Positions 19,557 through 32,208 of a DNA stretch of 64,000 nucleotides are shown piece after piece. Each line of letters starts with the position of its first letter. Within the stretch, counting starts at the first letter, position 1. Made by a program: the position numbers and the translations under genes. Source of the DNA: Limnanthes douglasii subsp. nivea (taxonomy: Eukaryota > Streptophyta > Magnoliopsida > Brassicales > Limnanthaceae); NCBI GenBank assembly GCA_036936605.1, contig JAUPFV010000001.1:314294809-314358808 (forward strand), read 5' to 3'. Below the pieces are notes generated by a model. It made no database searches and was not told the origin of the DNA. It saw nothing but the letters and a program-made list of their open reading frames with translations.

Positions 19557-22541
19557 TAAGCCTACAACACTTCCTGTAAATAACTTAGCCAGTTTCCAGC
19601 TACCCGTTCTAAATGTTTCTTCAAGCCATTGATGATGCTTCTATTGACAACTTCTACTTGTCCATTGGTTTGGGGTTGAAATGGGACGAAAAACAATGTT
19701 GAATCCCTCAGGAAGTACTGAATATCTAAATGTCCTTATTTTCAAATTAAGAGCCATTATTTGTCGTAATGGTTCATGGTATTCTGAACCTATAACATAT
19801 ATTCGACAAGATAAATTTAATAAAAACTTTAGACGTAGTTTTGGAAAGAGGTTATGCTTCCGCTACTAAGAAAAAATCACCTACCATAATAATGGTTTGA
19901 CGGTCTACGGACGCCATTGGCAGAGGTCCAACCAAATCAAGCCCCCATCTTTCGAAGGCAAATGCCTCATATATAAACTCTAGTGGTACATCTGGCATGT
20001 GTATTGTGCTCGCAAGTCGTTGACAATAATCACAATATCGGACTAATTCGTTAGCATTCATCTTAATAGAAGGCTAATAGTACTTTGCCAATAAAACCCT
20101 TTTAGTTCAAGTCTTATAGCCAAAATGGGTAGATCCTTCCACATTCTGTAATTCGGATAGGATCATTTCAGATTCATTAGCCCCAAGGCAACGTAATAAT
20201 GGTCGACTGAGAGAATGTTTATAGAGGATATCTTCAAGGACTATGAAATTATGTGCTTTGAACCTTAACTTCTTTGTCTATGCTTTATCAGTAGGCAGGG
20301 TCCTTTATTGATAAATTTTTTGATGCCATACCTCTAATATTTATATGTGATAGTTTATCTGTGGTATTATTTATAAGTAGCTACGAATCACTTATTAGAC
20401 AAACTTTTTTGGAACTGCATATTTATGCAAGCCATAATCCTTCCAATGTTGCCTCATACGATACTTCATTATTTGAGGCTTTGAAACCAATACATATTTC
20501 TTGATACATCGAATCTTCGAATAGAGTTATCAAGTAGACTCCTGTTCCACCACCCAAAATGATTAATAATTCATTTGTTTGAGTTGTCCATTCAATCACA
20601 AGTTTCTCAATATTTAGCCAAGTTTCTCGTCTTCCATAGTGGAATTCAACTGAAAATCTACCACGGGTTGAGTTTTACTTGTTTTTCGGGGGTAAGTTCA
20701 ATATCATAACCTCCCAATGCCAACAACAAGTTAATCATTCGACCTGACACATCTGGTCTTTACAACATATTTTTTAGTAGAAATAAGTTAGAAAAATAAT
20801 TGAATAAGACTTGAAATATTCCCTCATTTTCTGAGCTGCAATCACTATAGGTAAGGCTAACTTTTCAAGATTTAAGCATTTTTTTCAGCATCTAGCCAGC
20901 TTTTATTTATATAATAAACATGGCATAGGAAACCTTCAATTTATGTAACCAAGATGAAACTTACTGTATAGTCTAATACTACGAAGTAGATATACAATTT
21001 CTCCCCAATAATAGGCCGGGTTAATGTTTCCAGAGAAGATAAATGCTTTTTATTTTTTATGAAGGCTTTGTCGAACTCCGAAGTCAGCAAATTTGTTTGC
21101 GTTTCTCAAAAATTGGAAAAAACGATGCACATTTATCTGAAGGTATTGATATAAATCTGTTGAATGCGGCTAACCTTCCGTTCAAATTTTATACTTTTAT
21201 AAACCTTAGAGGAGCCATGGCAAGTAAAGTGTTCAATTGTAGTGGGTCGGCTTGAATACCTTTTTCACTGATAATATACCCCAAAACGTTTTTGTACCAC
21301 ACTCCGTATGTACACTTTTATAGGTTCAATTTTAAATTAATTGCTTTTAAATTATAAAATGTTTCCTTCAAATCGGAGAAATGATCCTTATCATTTGCAT
21401 TTTTAATCAACATATCGTCAATATAAATCTTAACATTTCTTCTGGTCTAACTAGAGAAGGCTTCATTTACCAAATGTTGATAAGTGGCCCCTATATTCTT
21501 CGAACCCAGTGGCATGAATTTATAGCAATGAAGGAATCAATCACATGTGCAGTAATCCCAGTGAACCCATCCTTAGACATCCTTAGGCCAGGCTTTGTTG
21601 AGGTCGGTGAAGTTGAAACACATCTTCCATTTCTCGTTCTTGTTTTTTACTAACACGGTATTGGAAACTTAGGTTGGGTGCGTTTATTCTCTTATGTGGC
21701 CTAACTTGAGAAAAATCTAAACTTCTTTGGCGATGTCGTCAAGTTTTCCTGACGAAATGTTTTGTCACTTTCGTAATATCGACTGTAGTCTTATATCAAT
21801 TAATAATTTATGCCAAATTACGGATAAAATGACTCATATGGTATTATCACCGCTTCATAAAAAACATCAAAGTTCTGCCGCTATAATTCCAATAGTTTTA
21901 CTTTGAAATTGGGTCCAATTGGTTCCACACTCAAATTATATTCCCTATCATGAAGGTCTCATCAATTACATCACTCAGGGGATTGTCACACATTCTCTCA
22001 TCTCACTGGTTGTCAACCTCGGTTCTTATGTGATTGTTATCGCCAAGCTAATGATCCTCCCTCCGTTTTATTAATTGTTATTGAGTCGGCTTTGTTGGAG
22101 CTTATGAATTCGCACAACATATTTAGGCTCTTATTTGGCTTACCCTGATTATTTTGACCCGGTCCCAACATGATACTTGAGGTATTTCCAGAAATAGGAG
22201 GCCTCGGTTCTCATTCGATGCAGCCATAGTCATCCTACAATGACATTGTACAAACCTGGCGCATCAGCTATCATAAACAAAGACTGCATTGTTTTTTCCT
22301 TGTCATCCTTGCTAGTATTCACTAAAGGTTTAAGCTATCCTACATACGTATATGACCTACCCTCGGAGCTAACAAGTTGTATGTTAGTCGAGTTGTATGG
22401 CGGTACTCCTAGCATCTTTTTGTAATTGGACTTGAAGATTAAGTTGGTCGAGCTGCCATTATCAACCAGAATATGGGCTACCATGACCTCTCCTATGTCT
22501 AGATTAATAATCACATCATCCTCATGGGGGATGACCATCAC
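18560..22541 (-). pseudogene. pol remnant of element B (left)
   Basis: On the minus strand, protease at 22335-22541 keeps LVDNGSSTNLIF. RT (about 21850-21250) keeps EKWKMCFNFTDLNKA and YIDDMLIKNANDKDHF. An RNase H trace lies near 20400-20700. Integrase runs from CDYCQRLAS and RWGLDLVGPLPMAS (19852-20061) through SNICYRFRIP and GIQHCFSS to LGKLAPNWEGPYLVLKEL and WNIEHL-like ends in both 507-bp units. Stops and frameshifts occur throughout. The RT active-site motif YIDD survives although the enzyme cannot be made. Confidence 0.8.
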
Positions 22542-22569
22542 CCCTCATATCGTCATTATTAAAAGTTAG

Positions 22570-24400
22570 TTTGGGGATTAGCTTTCTTTAATGGTGATGG
22601 GAGGATTCGTCCATCATGAGGACCTCTAGATATTTTTTGGAGGGTTTATCATTGATCCAAACAACACCCCCTCCCCCGGGAGATAGTGTATAGTCTTTAT
22701 TTTTTTCCTTTGTCGTCTTGTCGTTGATCATTTTTCTCGTCGGCTGGTTCGCCAGCATTTTTATCTTCACAATGATCACCCTCCTTACACTTTACAAATT
22801 GGGTGAGCTCCACGTTGTTAATCAGTCATTCAATGTTTTCTCATAGCTTCCAACAATCAATGGTCTAATTCTCATGGTCATTATAAAAAGATCAATAGTA
22901 TCTGCGAGACTGATCATTGCTTGAAGCCAACATATGGCAAGGTGTTTAGTATCTTGTCTTTCATTTTGTTTTTTTGTAAATAAAGGTGATATTGTCTGTC
23001 AATGGTGTGAAATATGGTGCAGGGTTGTCAAAGTATGAGTCTATGGCCTACTTGGTGGGATACGAGAAAGCTCGTTGCACGTGACGTCATTGCATCTGGC
23101 CTCGTCTCCTATTTTCTTGTCTGGTGTTGTTATCTTTGGCGATTGGGGCACTGAATAAGTACATGCCCCCTGTTCAATTCCTCTACTCGAATGAACCGTT
23201 CTGACCTAAAAAAGAATGTCACTTATAGTATCGACCGATAATTGTACGAGGTCATCGTATTGAGGCCCCTCAGTGCTTGATCCTCTCTAGAACGAGGCCA
23301 TCTCTACATCTTCTTTTCATGTAGACAACATATTATCCCGTGTACAAATACCCTCACATAAATTTTAATTGTCTCTCATTGTTGTTGTTATATATTCTAG
23401 ATGGATGATCCATCCTTTTTATGCTCTTTATTGTCTATAAATCGGCTCCTGAAAGCGCCTTATAGATCCACAAAATCATGGATCGTCCTTTTTGGTAGTC
23501 TGTTGAACCATACAATGGTGTTTCCTTTTAACTTCATGGAGAAAACTCGACAGAGCAGGACATCGTCTCGGTTGAATGTCATCCTCGTACTCCTGAACTG
23601 TTCTAGATGATACTTTGGGTCCCTTTAGCCATTATAGGAGTCTATTCGGTATAAATCAAATTTTCTGGGTAGCTTTCCCTCTATGATCTTCCTTACAGAG
23701 AGTCTTATAGAATGTAAGTATTCATTTTTTGTCTCTCTCCACTGTACTCGGCCTCATTATTTGCTTTGCTTTTCCTGGAGATATGACGGTTTCTCATGAT
23801 CGGGATCCCTGCGCTTCTTTCTTATCTGTTTATCTCTCCTACTTTTTCCCTCGTTATGCTCATCCTCTCGGTCTAAATTTTTATTTCTCTTGTCTTTTGA
23901 CACGACCATTTCCATCAACAGTTGAAGCACATTGATCATTGTTTACATTTTTTCCTGAGCCTCATGGATCTCTCGACCTGCAACTGGCCTACCTTGATTT
24001 TTTCTCGTCTCATTTTCTCCATTTGCAATTCAACATTTGGATATTAGATGGTATAGCGAACATACCTTGTTTTTGGGGGATTATCTCCCTTAATCGGTCA
24101 GGATTAGTATGTGTGATGATGACTAGGTCTATAGGTTCGTCTTGGGGTTGGCCTCCTCCATACTCGTAGTCTAGATGTGACCATGGTCAGCGGGTCGATG
24201 GTAGTAATCACGACTTATCCAGTCATTAAATGTTGGCCTCTCACATTGTCTAATGGCTAATCTTGCCCCAAATTAACCCTGCCGGATGGCTACCTTGCCA
24301 ATATTCTCAAACTAATAGCTATGTTTCTTCGACAAAACAGGTGTTCGAGTTGTCCCTTTCGATTCTTGATCTCATTGTTACCATTGGTTAGTTAACACTG
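22570..24400 (-). pseudogene. gag remnant of element B (left)
   Basis: The minus strand shows a Gag core (about 23590-23440: LLCRVFSMKLKGNTIVWFNR then LPKRTIHDFV). Near 22900 there is a decayed knuckle (FYNDHEN, then TIDCWKL, then NNVELTQFVK). A charged piece at 23757-23939 belongs to the N-terminal half. Frames are broken in many places. Confidence 0.75.
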
Positions 24401-24420
24401 GTATGACAAGAGAAGAAGTT

Positions 24421-24437
24421 ACCCATAGAAGATGCCA
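24421..24437 (-). other. Possible primer-binding site of element B (left)
   Basis: The minus strand reads TGGCATCTTCTATGGGT a few bases after a CTTTAACA end. This is the same layout as LTR end, AAT, TGG in element C. It resembles Tat-type PBS sequences with some changes. Confidence 0.5.
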
Positions 24438-24441
24438 AATT

Positions 24442-27400
24442 TGTTAAAGTATTTCCTTGTCAAACATGATGCCAAAGTAACAAATATGGATTCATAAAAG
24501 AAATAAAACATTTTGAATAAAATGTCTAATTATCTATGTATTATTTTGTCTTTGAAAAAGTATTGTTAGGGTTTTTATTTCTTTTATAATCTTTACATGG
24601 CAATTTTTATCTTCATATCAATATTTTATATATTTATATTGGGTCAACCTCATTCAAATGATGGTCGTGAATCAAAATGGGTGTTAAAACACGTTACCTT
24701 TTTGTGTGTCAACATGCATTACTTCATGGTAACTTCTCGTGTGCTTCGGTATGTTTTTCTCGTGTGTTTGTTCGGTTCCTCGTCTATGTAGGTAAATTTC
24801 CCTCGGCTCGTATTACTCGTTTTCCTTTTAAATTATTGTGGTCCTCCTCTGACATTACATTGGGGGTTGTCTCGATTCTTGTTATGCGTCGACATATTGT
24901 GCTTGGTTTGTATTATTCTTAACCCACGTTTTGGTTTTTAATAGTGATTTGTTTCTTCCAGCTGATGAATTTATTTGTTATTTAGCTAGTCCATTGTAAA
25001 AGTGTGCCTTGTCGGCATAAGGAGTATATAATATGTGTAGGATTTTATTTTTTTTACCTCATCTTTGATTGCATACCCATTATCACAAGACAAATTTTTA
25101 TATCTCGGCTTTGGTTACATACCCTATTATATATGATACTGGGGTGATAACTTAAGATAACAAGCAATAGATAGGCCCTCATTTAACAACTTCATTATTT
25201 ACACCTTTTTAGTTTGAGTTGTGTATTTTAAAAACCTTAACTTGCTTTTTTACTTATCTGTGGAAGATAGAAACCGATTTTGTTTTATTGGGTTCAGATA
25301 GAAATTGATTTGGGATCATGAAAGATAGAACATGGACAAATATAAACCAATTTAGGTTTTAAGGTTAAAATAGAAATCAACTTATGAACGTAGAAGATAT
25401 AGAAATCAATTTAACTTTTTAGGGCATGGTTCAGTGAATTTGATTTGGGTAAATTTTGAGTTAATGAGAGATAATCGGTTGGTTATTAGGTTAATCGGTC
25501 ATACTATTTTTTAAATTTAATGGGTTGGGTTGTGTCAGGATTTAATTTAAAAGTAAAGGGTTAAGTTGGGTAAATAAGTTAGGTAAATAGTTAAATTAAA
25601 TATTAAATGTAACTATTTAAATAATTACATCTTCCATATGGCATCATACTTGGAAGCTGACGTGACGAGCCCAAGAGTATTATTAGGCAGAATTGAATGA
25701 CATCGTGAGAGATTATATTTGCAACACTTTGGAAACGTGAGGGATTGATTTGTTAAACAAGTGATATGCTGGACCATTGTGAGACAAGTGGAAAATGTGA
25801 GGGACTAGTCACGTTTTTTAGTCGTGGTATTATCAATAACTATAACACTCTAATCTCATCTGCAACTGACTCAACAAAGAAAAGAGTTAAAACTTGGTAA
25901 GAATCTACAAAAACACTATTTTATTTTTCGTATATTTCAGATAGAATTAACATTTTTTCTCATATTTGACTTGGAGTACAACAACTTTCAAGAAAAGAAA
26001 CTCATAGAAGCAAAACTAGCAATGATAATACAAACCCCCCATAATCATCCCATAATAGGGGAAAATATGTTGAATGTGGAGGTTTTTGTATATGAGTATG
26101 CAATGGACCTCATCTAGAATAGGAACATTTTATAAAAAATTGAAAGTGACATTCAATTTATCCGACGAGCTCAATTATTTTATATGTTTTTAAACATCAG
26201 AACACTAACATGTATTGATTTACATTTGATGTAATGAAGCAACACAAGAGTGCTAATATTTTGAAAATTCACAAACTCATATATTTCAAGAAGTTCATGT
26301 TTTACACGTAGGTACACATTACGCAAGAACAAATAAATCATATATCACAGCTCAAATTAATTCACATTTAACAAATAAATCATATTTTGCAAGTCATTGT
26401 AATTCTATAAAATAATATAGAACTAAATTACTAATCACATTTCACAAGGCAAAGTAATTTGTATTCTGTAACACTTTATATCACAAAAGGGTAAAGTCCG
26501 CATTTCGCAAGTACAAGTATCTCTATGTTTCGCAAATTTAAAACTCGTGTATAAATATATTATGTTTTACAACCATATGTTTCATAAGACACATATGTCA
26601 TGTTTTGTGTTAACATATAAATGAATTAATGATTATATATTTAGCAAGTGTAATATACCATGTGTTTGGTATAATCTATCGGTTCAAAATATATGGTGGT
26701 ATGTCTAGATCATAATTAGTGTAATCTACCGGTTCAAGATGTGCGGATGTACCAACATCTTCCCCGATCACGCTCATTTATTTGAACTGTCTAGTATCCG
26801 ATCCATAATCTGACAACAATTTTATTTATACAACCAACTTAGCTAAAAACAAACATGTTAAGGTTAGTCAAAATTATTTTTTTACTATCATTTTACAATT
26901 CTATACAAGTTTAGATTTTGCATATTGTAGTTTGTCATGTTTCGTAACCTATCTATTATACATTTTTCAAATTATTAATAAACGGTATTATATATACAAC
27001 TAGGTTTTGCAAATTTTGTTAGGTTGCCAATGATAAAAATAAGCATCTAATGTTGATATTTCACCAAATATTTTCTACCACAACAGAAAAAAAACAAATA
27101 TATGAGGAAAACCAATAGATCTGGGGTAGTAATAGCCAAAAATAATTCGTCAAGGCTTTGGTGAAATAATTAATTTTATTTTCCAAATATGTCGCGTAAT
27201 ACATCTCAAATTTGCTAGAGTATCACTTCGCAAGTTTGTGCAAGTCTAGGCTTCACAATTGTAGCTTGTCATGCTAATCAACTAACTATTACAAGTTTTA
27301 CAAATTATTAATACACATTTTCACATAAAGGTTAAACTAGGTTTTGCAAATGTTGTCATATACTATAGTAGTAGGTTAGGTTGCAAAATAAAAAGAATCA

Positions 27401-28073
27401 ATATTTAATATTAACATTTCACAAAAAAATATCTACCACAACACAAAAACAACATAAAGATATGAACAAAACAATAGATAGTGGTTAGAATTATCAAAAT
27501 TAATTTGCCATGAAATACCTCTATGCGGAAATATTGTATGAAATTCGATATGAATGGATGATGCTTTAATTTTTCATAGTCTGGTAAACAACATACTCAG
27601 ATTTTCTAGAATCTAGAAAATTGATTGGGCATTTATGAAACGTGGTATGTCGTTGTTTCGAAGTAGTGTACACATCTAAGACATGTTATTTAGGTTTCGC
27701 AATTCAAATAGACTATATTTCATAACTATATACATTATGTTTTGTAAAACATGTTTTATTATATTTCGCAATTCGAGCATGTCATATTTCGCAACTAGAA
27801 TACAATATATTTTGCAAACCATTTATATAATATGAAACTTTAACAAGACTTGATTTACAAAACATGTCAAACACTTAACTTGCAAAACTCTTGCACAGTT
27901 GACTATATCATGTTTTGCAACGTTCGTTTGTTTATTTGTTTACTTTACAAATTATATGTTTTTTTGCGTCATTATCGTGTGGAAAACGAACTTTAAATTA
28001 TTTTTAATTCGTTAATAATCTGATTTAATGGTCGGGATTGACTTGTGTATGGATCTAAAATTTGTTTATAATA
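24442..28073. other. AT-rich stretch: probable LTR of B, then diverged internal repeats (left)
   Basis: The first part should hold the 5' LTR of element B. From about 26230 to 27960 a short motif near ATRTTTYGCAA recurs many times in varied form. A diverged tandem duplication is visible: 26890-27190 and 27225-27525 share TAG-TTTGTCATG, CAAATTATTAATA, AACTAGGTTTTGCAAAT and CTACCACAACA in the same order. No gene recognised. The right counterpart is 59561-63205. Confidence 0.6.
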
Positions 28074-28868
28074 TTAGAAAATATCCTGGCCAAACTTGCC
28101 ACAGAGCTGGCAAGTTAGTTTGTTTGAGGAATAAAAATATGCATTACCGGTAAGTGTAGCTTCCTCTACCTTTGTGATTGTTCTGAAATCTTCCTCTATA
28201 GTCATGGTCTTTGACTTTAAGGTAATTGTTTTGTTCTCGTGAGCCTTAAGTGTTGTTCGATTGTTTTTTTTCATTTTTCATGTTTTTTTCGTTAGTAGAG
28301 GCTATACTAAGACTTTTTATGGCTTATTGTAGGTTTTAGAGTTGCTCGAATATACTCTCAAAAGTGAGAAGAAGTTATTGGAGGCTTGCCCAAGTCAGAT
28401 CATCCTTATCTGTTAGACTCACGATTATAAGAGTATAGTCGGAGTCTAGACCAACAAGTTTTTTGAAATTAGATAAATAATAGGAACAAGAGAGCTCACT
28501 AGTGCTAGATTATCAACAATAGATTAAATTTTGTCTAGGAATTCATTCATGCTAGAGGTGTCATTCCTTGTCCTGTGATATTCTCATTTTAAATAGGAGA
28601 TCATAGCCTGATTTGTGAACCAAAAAGATTTGTCAAAGCATCTTATAGATCTTTAACTTATTCATTCTTCAATAGGAATATGTTAGGAGTTATAGTGGTG
28701 AATAACCACCCAAATAATAACTAGTCTTTAAAGTGTCAGTCTTCAAAAAATGAGTTTGTAACTAAAATACCATTTGAGTCAGGTAGAACCTGAGAGGGAC
28801 AGGAGGGTATCCCCTAAAATATGGCCAAGTAGTTTGTAATGTTAATAACGAGAATAATTGTGGCTTTT
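28074..28868 (-). pseudogene. Ty1/copia gag remnant (left)
   Basis: The minus strand reads LTDKDDLTWASLQ, then LLLTFESIFEQL and STNEKNMKNEKKQSNNT, typical of the Gag region of copia elements. The open piece 28074-28274 leads into the zinc knuckle CQLCGKFGQDIF. The knuckle His has become Gln. Upstream parts (a FLDKI, IVDNLAL-like stretch) are readable to about 28570, less clearly beyond. Pol does not follow. Confidence 0.8.
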
Positions 28869-29750
28869 CATAATAAAAAATTTGAACTTTCTAGCTCAAA
28901 ATTGTTGTTAGTATTACTTATATATATTATATAAGTTTTGTTGGTTACTATCGAATCAAGTAGAGGATTATAAAAAAATGACTAAGTGTAAATTCGAGAT
29001 GGTAGAGCTAATATTTATCATTGAAGCTTTCGTGCCGCCAAATGTGAGTATGTGAGAAAGAGGAGAAATGTTTAATGAAATATATTATATAGGTTTCTTT
29101 CTCTTGAAAAAATTGTTACAGCTATTGTACTATATATAATCACAGCTGTACTATATGTAATCAAAGCTATTCATGCGCTGCATAGAATATTTTCGAAATA
29201 GTTACAAAATCTTATCACTAATTATTATGGTCGTTGAATTGTGCATGTTTATTTTGCTTTTGATTTGTGACTTGGACCTAATGTATTATTGGACCACGGC
29301 TGACCTGATGGATCTTAGGTACAACATATCCTAGCATACTTCGAGCTTCACTTCCAACAGCTAAGAAAGTCTTGTCCAACTTCGTCTCTTCGAACTAGAC
29401 AATTCATCTTCTCCATTAGCACAACCTTTTTTCTCCTTTTTTCTCTGTTTAATCAGTTCTGTAATATACTCTATATTAAAATACCGTATCACTGGTACGT
29501 TCGCACCAGTAAATTAGAAACGAGATTAGATCTAGACCCACAATTCAATCCATGAATCAGATGAAGCATAAATATAAACTTTAAAAGGACCGTATGATTG
29601 GTACGTCTACATCAGTAGCTAATCGAGAATAGATCTAAAACCAATTTTCAGTGCCAATGATTTTCTAGTATAAGAGCCATGTCTTCACCGATAAATGATA
29701 TGGATTCGATCTAAGACTACAGACACGCAAATATGTAAGGAAATGCATGT
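28869..29750. other. Intergenic DNA upstream of FT with a short direct repeat
   Basis: No gene recognised. Two diverged direct repeats of about 60-70 bp begin ACCGTATCACTGGTACGT (about 29482) and ACCGTATGATTGGTACGT (about 29589), and both run on to AGATCTA. The first contains ACTGGT/ACCAGT as a small inverted repeat. Confidence 0.6.
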
Positions 29751-30140
29751 ATTTTGAGAAACAGCTCGGAGGAACTTCCTAACGAGAGATCTCCTCCACT
29801 GTGTCGCCTAAAGAACTGATACCATTGATAATCGCTGTCAATTTCGTTGCAAAGTGGTCTACAGACTCTCAGTCGCATTTTTACAGCCTCAAAATCTTCA
29901 CATTTGCCTCCCTAACTCTTTCCGCACCCACCCATATGCATCTTTCGCAACGTCCTGCTTTTGCCGAATCGTTCCGACCAACAGCAGAAGGATGTCCTCT
30001 CGCATGAGTTGGTAGATTGCTGCCGAAGCTATTCTGTCTTTGCGCATCTCTACATGTTCCACATACTAAATTTAAGCGCATTTTTATGGCCGATGTTGCG
30101 TTATTGGTCTTGGTCTTGGTCTGAATCGTTACATTTCCTT
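29751..30140 (-). pseudogene. Second Ty1/copia gag remnant, next to the FT promoter
   Basis: Minus-strand frames, joined across a few indels, read IASAAIYQLMREDILLLLVG, WVGAERVREANVKILRL and ESVDHFATKLTAIINGISSL, then GDTVEEIS and LVRKFLRAVSQ. This is the order of a copia Gag (UBN2-type) domain. It is a different family from the remnant at 28074. It ends about 360 bp before the FT start codon. No LTR or pol of this element is recognised. Confidence 0.85.
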
Positions 30141-30192
30141 CTTTTTCAATGTTGAGTCTGGTCCCATTTGTGCAAAAAATTCATTTAATCTA

Positions 30193-30198
30193 CACGTG
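30193..30198. promoter_or_regulatory. G-box (CACGTG) upstream of FT
   Basis: CACGTG 306 bp before the start codon. bHLH and bZIP factors bind such E-box/G-box sites. In Arabidopsis FT, proximal E-boxes are used by light and temperature regulators. Use here is an inference. Confidence 0.45.
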
Positions 30199-30290
30199 TC
30201 AAGTTTAACCAACATATTGGCCGATATGGAGTCTATAGGTATATATATTCGGGATTTCCAACCCAAATAGCCGTGTCGGGCCTTTTTTTA

Positions 30291-30295
30291 CCAAT
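30291..30295 (+). promoter_or_regulatory. CCAAT box upstream of FT
   Basis: CCAAT about 140 bp before the TATA box, a possible NF-Y site. The motif is short, so it is weak evidence alone. Confidence 0.35.
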
Positions 30296-30431
30296 CTTCT
30301 CTAGAATCCCTTAAATTATAAAAATAAGTTGGGTAGGAATATACTACTAAAAGGTGGTTTTATGTTGTGTATATGTGGCCAACTTGACTACCATCTTAGG
30401 GTAGTAAAAAAAAGATTCTGTTTGCTAGTAG

Positions 30432-30440
30432 TATAAATAG
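30432..30440 (+). promoter_or_regulatory. TATA box of FT
   Basis: TATAAATAG 58 bp before the ATG. This would place the transcription start near 30463-30470 and give a 5' leader of about 30-35 bases. Confidence 0.7.
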
Positions 30441-30498
30441 ACGTGGTGTCCTTCATAAGCAATTGTATTATATAACTAGCTAGATTTAGTAAAACACA

Positions 30499-32159
30499 AT
30501 GCCAAGAGAGAGAGACCCTCTTATAGTTGGTAGAGTTATAGGTGATGTGTTAGAACCATTTGTAAGGTCAATCTCTCTTAGGGTTTTATTCAATAATAAT
30601 AGAGAGATTCACAATGGTTGTGAACTTGAGATTCACAATGGTTGTGAACTTAAACCTTCTCAAGTGGCTGTTCAACCTAGGGTTTATATTGGTGGAGATG
30701 ACTTTAGAACCTTTTATACTTTGGTGATTTTCTATCTTTACTCTCTAGTATCTACCATCTTGTCCTTTATATATACATAATCTTTATTTTTTAACTTTTA
30801 ATTTTCGTAGGTTATGGTGGATCCTGATGCACCCAGCCCAAGTGATCCATCTTTGAAGGAATATCTGCACTGGTTAGAGATATCTTCATTTTTATTTTTT
30901 AAGGGTTTTAACTTTTTAAGATTCTATAAACTCGTCTTTAACTTCCTCTGTTTTCATAGTTTTTCTAGTACCTGTTTGGCTGTTTGATGTTGAACTGTCC
31001 AATCAATATAAAATCTCAGTGACTAAAGACAAGCACATGACATAGGCAGCTACGAACAGTCAATTGGTTTTTGCTTTTCTTTTACTGTATATTTTGTTTA
31101 TTGAACTTTGAAAGTTGGAAAAATGTAGTTTTAGATATTTTCTTTTTTGGTTGAACTTTAGATATTTTCAAAGAAAAACATAGACAAAGAAACTTTTTTA
31201 ATAACTATGATAAAATTCTAAAAGAAATATGTTTTCTTAAGAATAAATAATTCAATGATATATCTTTAAGATGCTACGGAGGTTTACGTGAATACATATC
31301 CTAACTATATATTTACCAAAAAAAAATCCTAACTATATTACATAATAGTTTTAATTTTGAATAAGATTGTGAGACTAAAACCTTTTCCAAAAGAATAATG
31401 ATAATATTATTTTTTAAAATAATATTCTCTTCCGCACGGTAATATATGTTTATTTAAAAAGTATTTTTTATCTATTTTAAATCTACTTCATTAAAAATAT
31501 AATATATTTATTGTTGTCTATTGATCGTATTGGTTCATTTTTTATATATTTTTTATATAATCGATAGTTTTTTTAATATTTATTTTTTTAATTTTATAAA
31601 ATATGTATTGTTAGGACAGAAAGAAAATTGACAATACTACTATTTATTCGCTTATGATATAATTCCAAATGTAAAGTTGATATTTGGTCTAAAGATTTTT
31701 TTGGAAGGGTTAAACAAGTTGTTAGAAATAAAAGTGTAAATATCATATCAAAATCACACAGTGACAAGTGTTGAAATCAAAAGGTAATAATTGATCCATT
31801 TCTAAATAAAAAAACATCCATTTATAGGGTAGACAAATTCTATGTAACATATGTACACTTGTCCTATTGAATAATTCACCTCGTTACTACTCAAGATTTT
31901 TTATTACATATTGCATTTTTAGTTTTTTAAGTTTTCATCCTACTTAAAAATAATTCTTATACATTGTTTACAAATGTTTTGACATTTCCAAACTAATTAT
32001 TTTGGTTCGGATTAATTTCATCTGTATTAATACTGGTATATTATTTTGAGTATGGAATTCATTTAATACAAAATATTTGATATTTCTTTTGCTTATGAAT
32101 CAAACAGGTTGGTGACTGATATTCCTGCCACCACGGGAGTTAGTTTTGGTTAGTTTTTA

Positions 32160-32208
<49 letters not shown>

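Larger units (their letters stand above)
8480..24441 (-). mobile_element. Degenerate Tat-type Ty3/gypsy element B, left copy, split by element C
   Basis: Read on the minus strand, a possible primer-binding site at 24437 is followed by gag (to about 22570), protease, RT, RNase H and integrase (to about 18560). A minisatellite follows, then, past the nested element C (10046-18049), a remnant of the antisense ORF on the plus strand (8600-9950). The same series is uninterrupted at about 52100-59560. The 5' LTR should run rightward from about 24442, but I could not find its outer end or a matching 3' LTR. Confidence 0.8.
1..28868. repeat. Left copy of large segmental duplication
   Basis: This stretch matches about 43668-64000 in direct orientation and the same gene order. 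The offset is about 43.64 kb before element C and about 35.12 kb after it, because C is only in this copy. In the 519-bp RT fragment at 1655-2173 I count 7 differences from 45300-45818 (about 1.3%). The left edge of the homology lies at or before position 1. The matched part stops at 28868 only because the window ends at 64000. Confidence 0.95.

Noticed and set aside
24597..24922. Small ORFs with hydrophobic stretches as membrane peptides
   Set aside because: They fall in the probable LTR of element B, overlap each other in different frames, and differ between the two copies by frame-changing indels.
29801..30007. Plus-strand ORF just upstream of FT as a small gene or upstream ORF
   Set aside because: The opposite strand encodes a clear copia Gag domain, and the plus-strand ORF has no recognisable protein. 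It also lies upstream of the TATA box.
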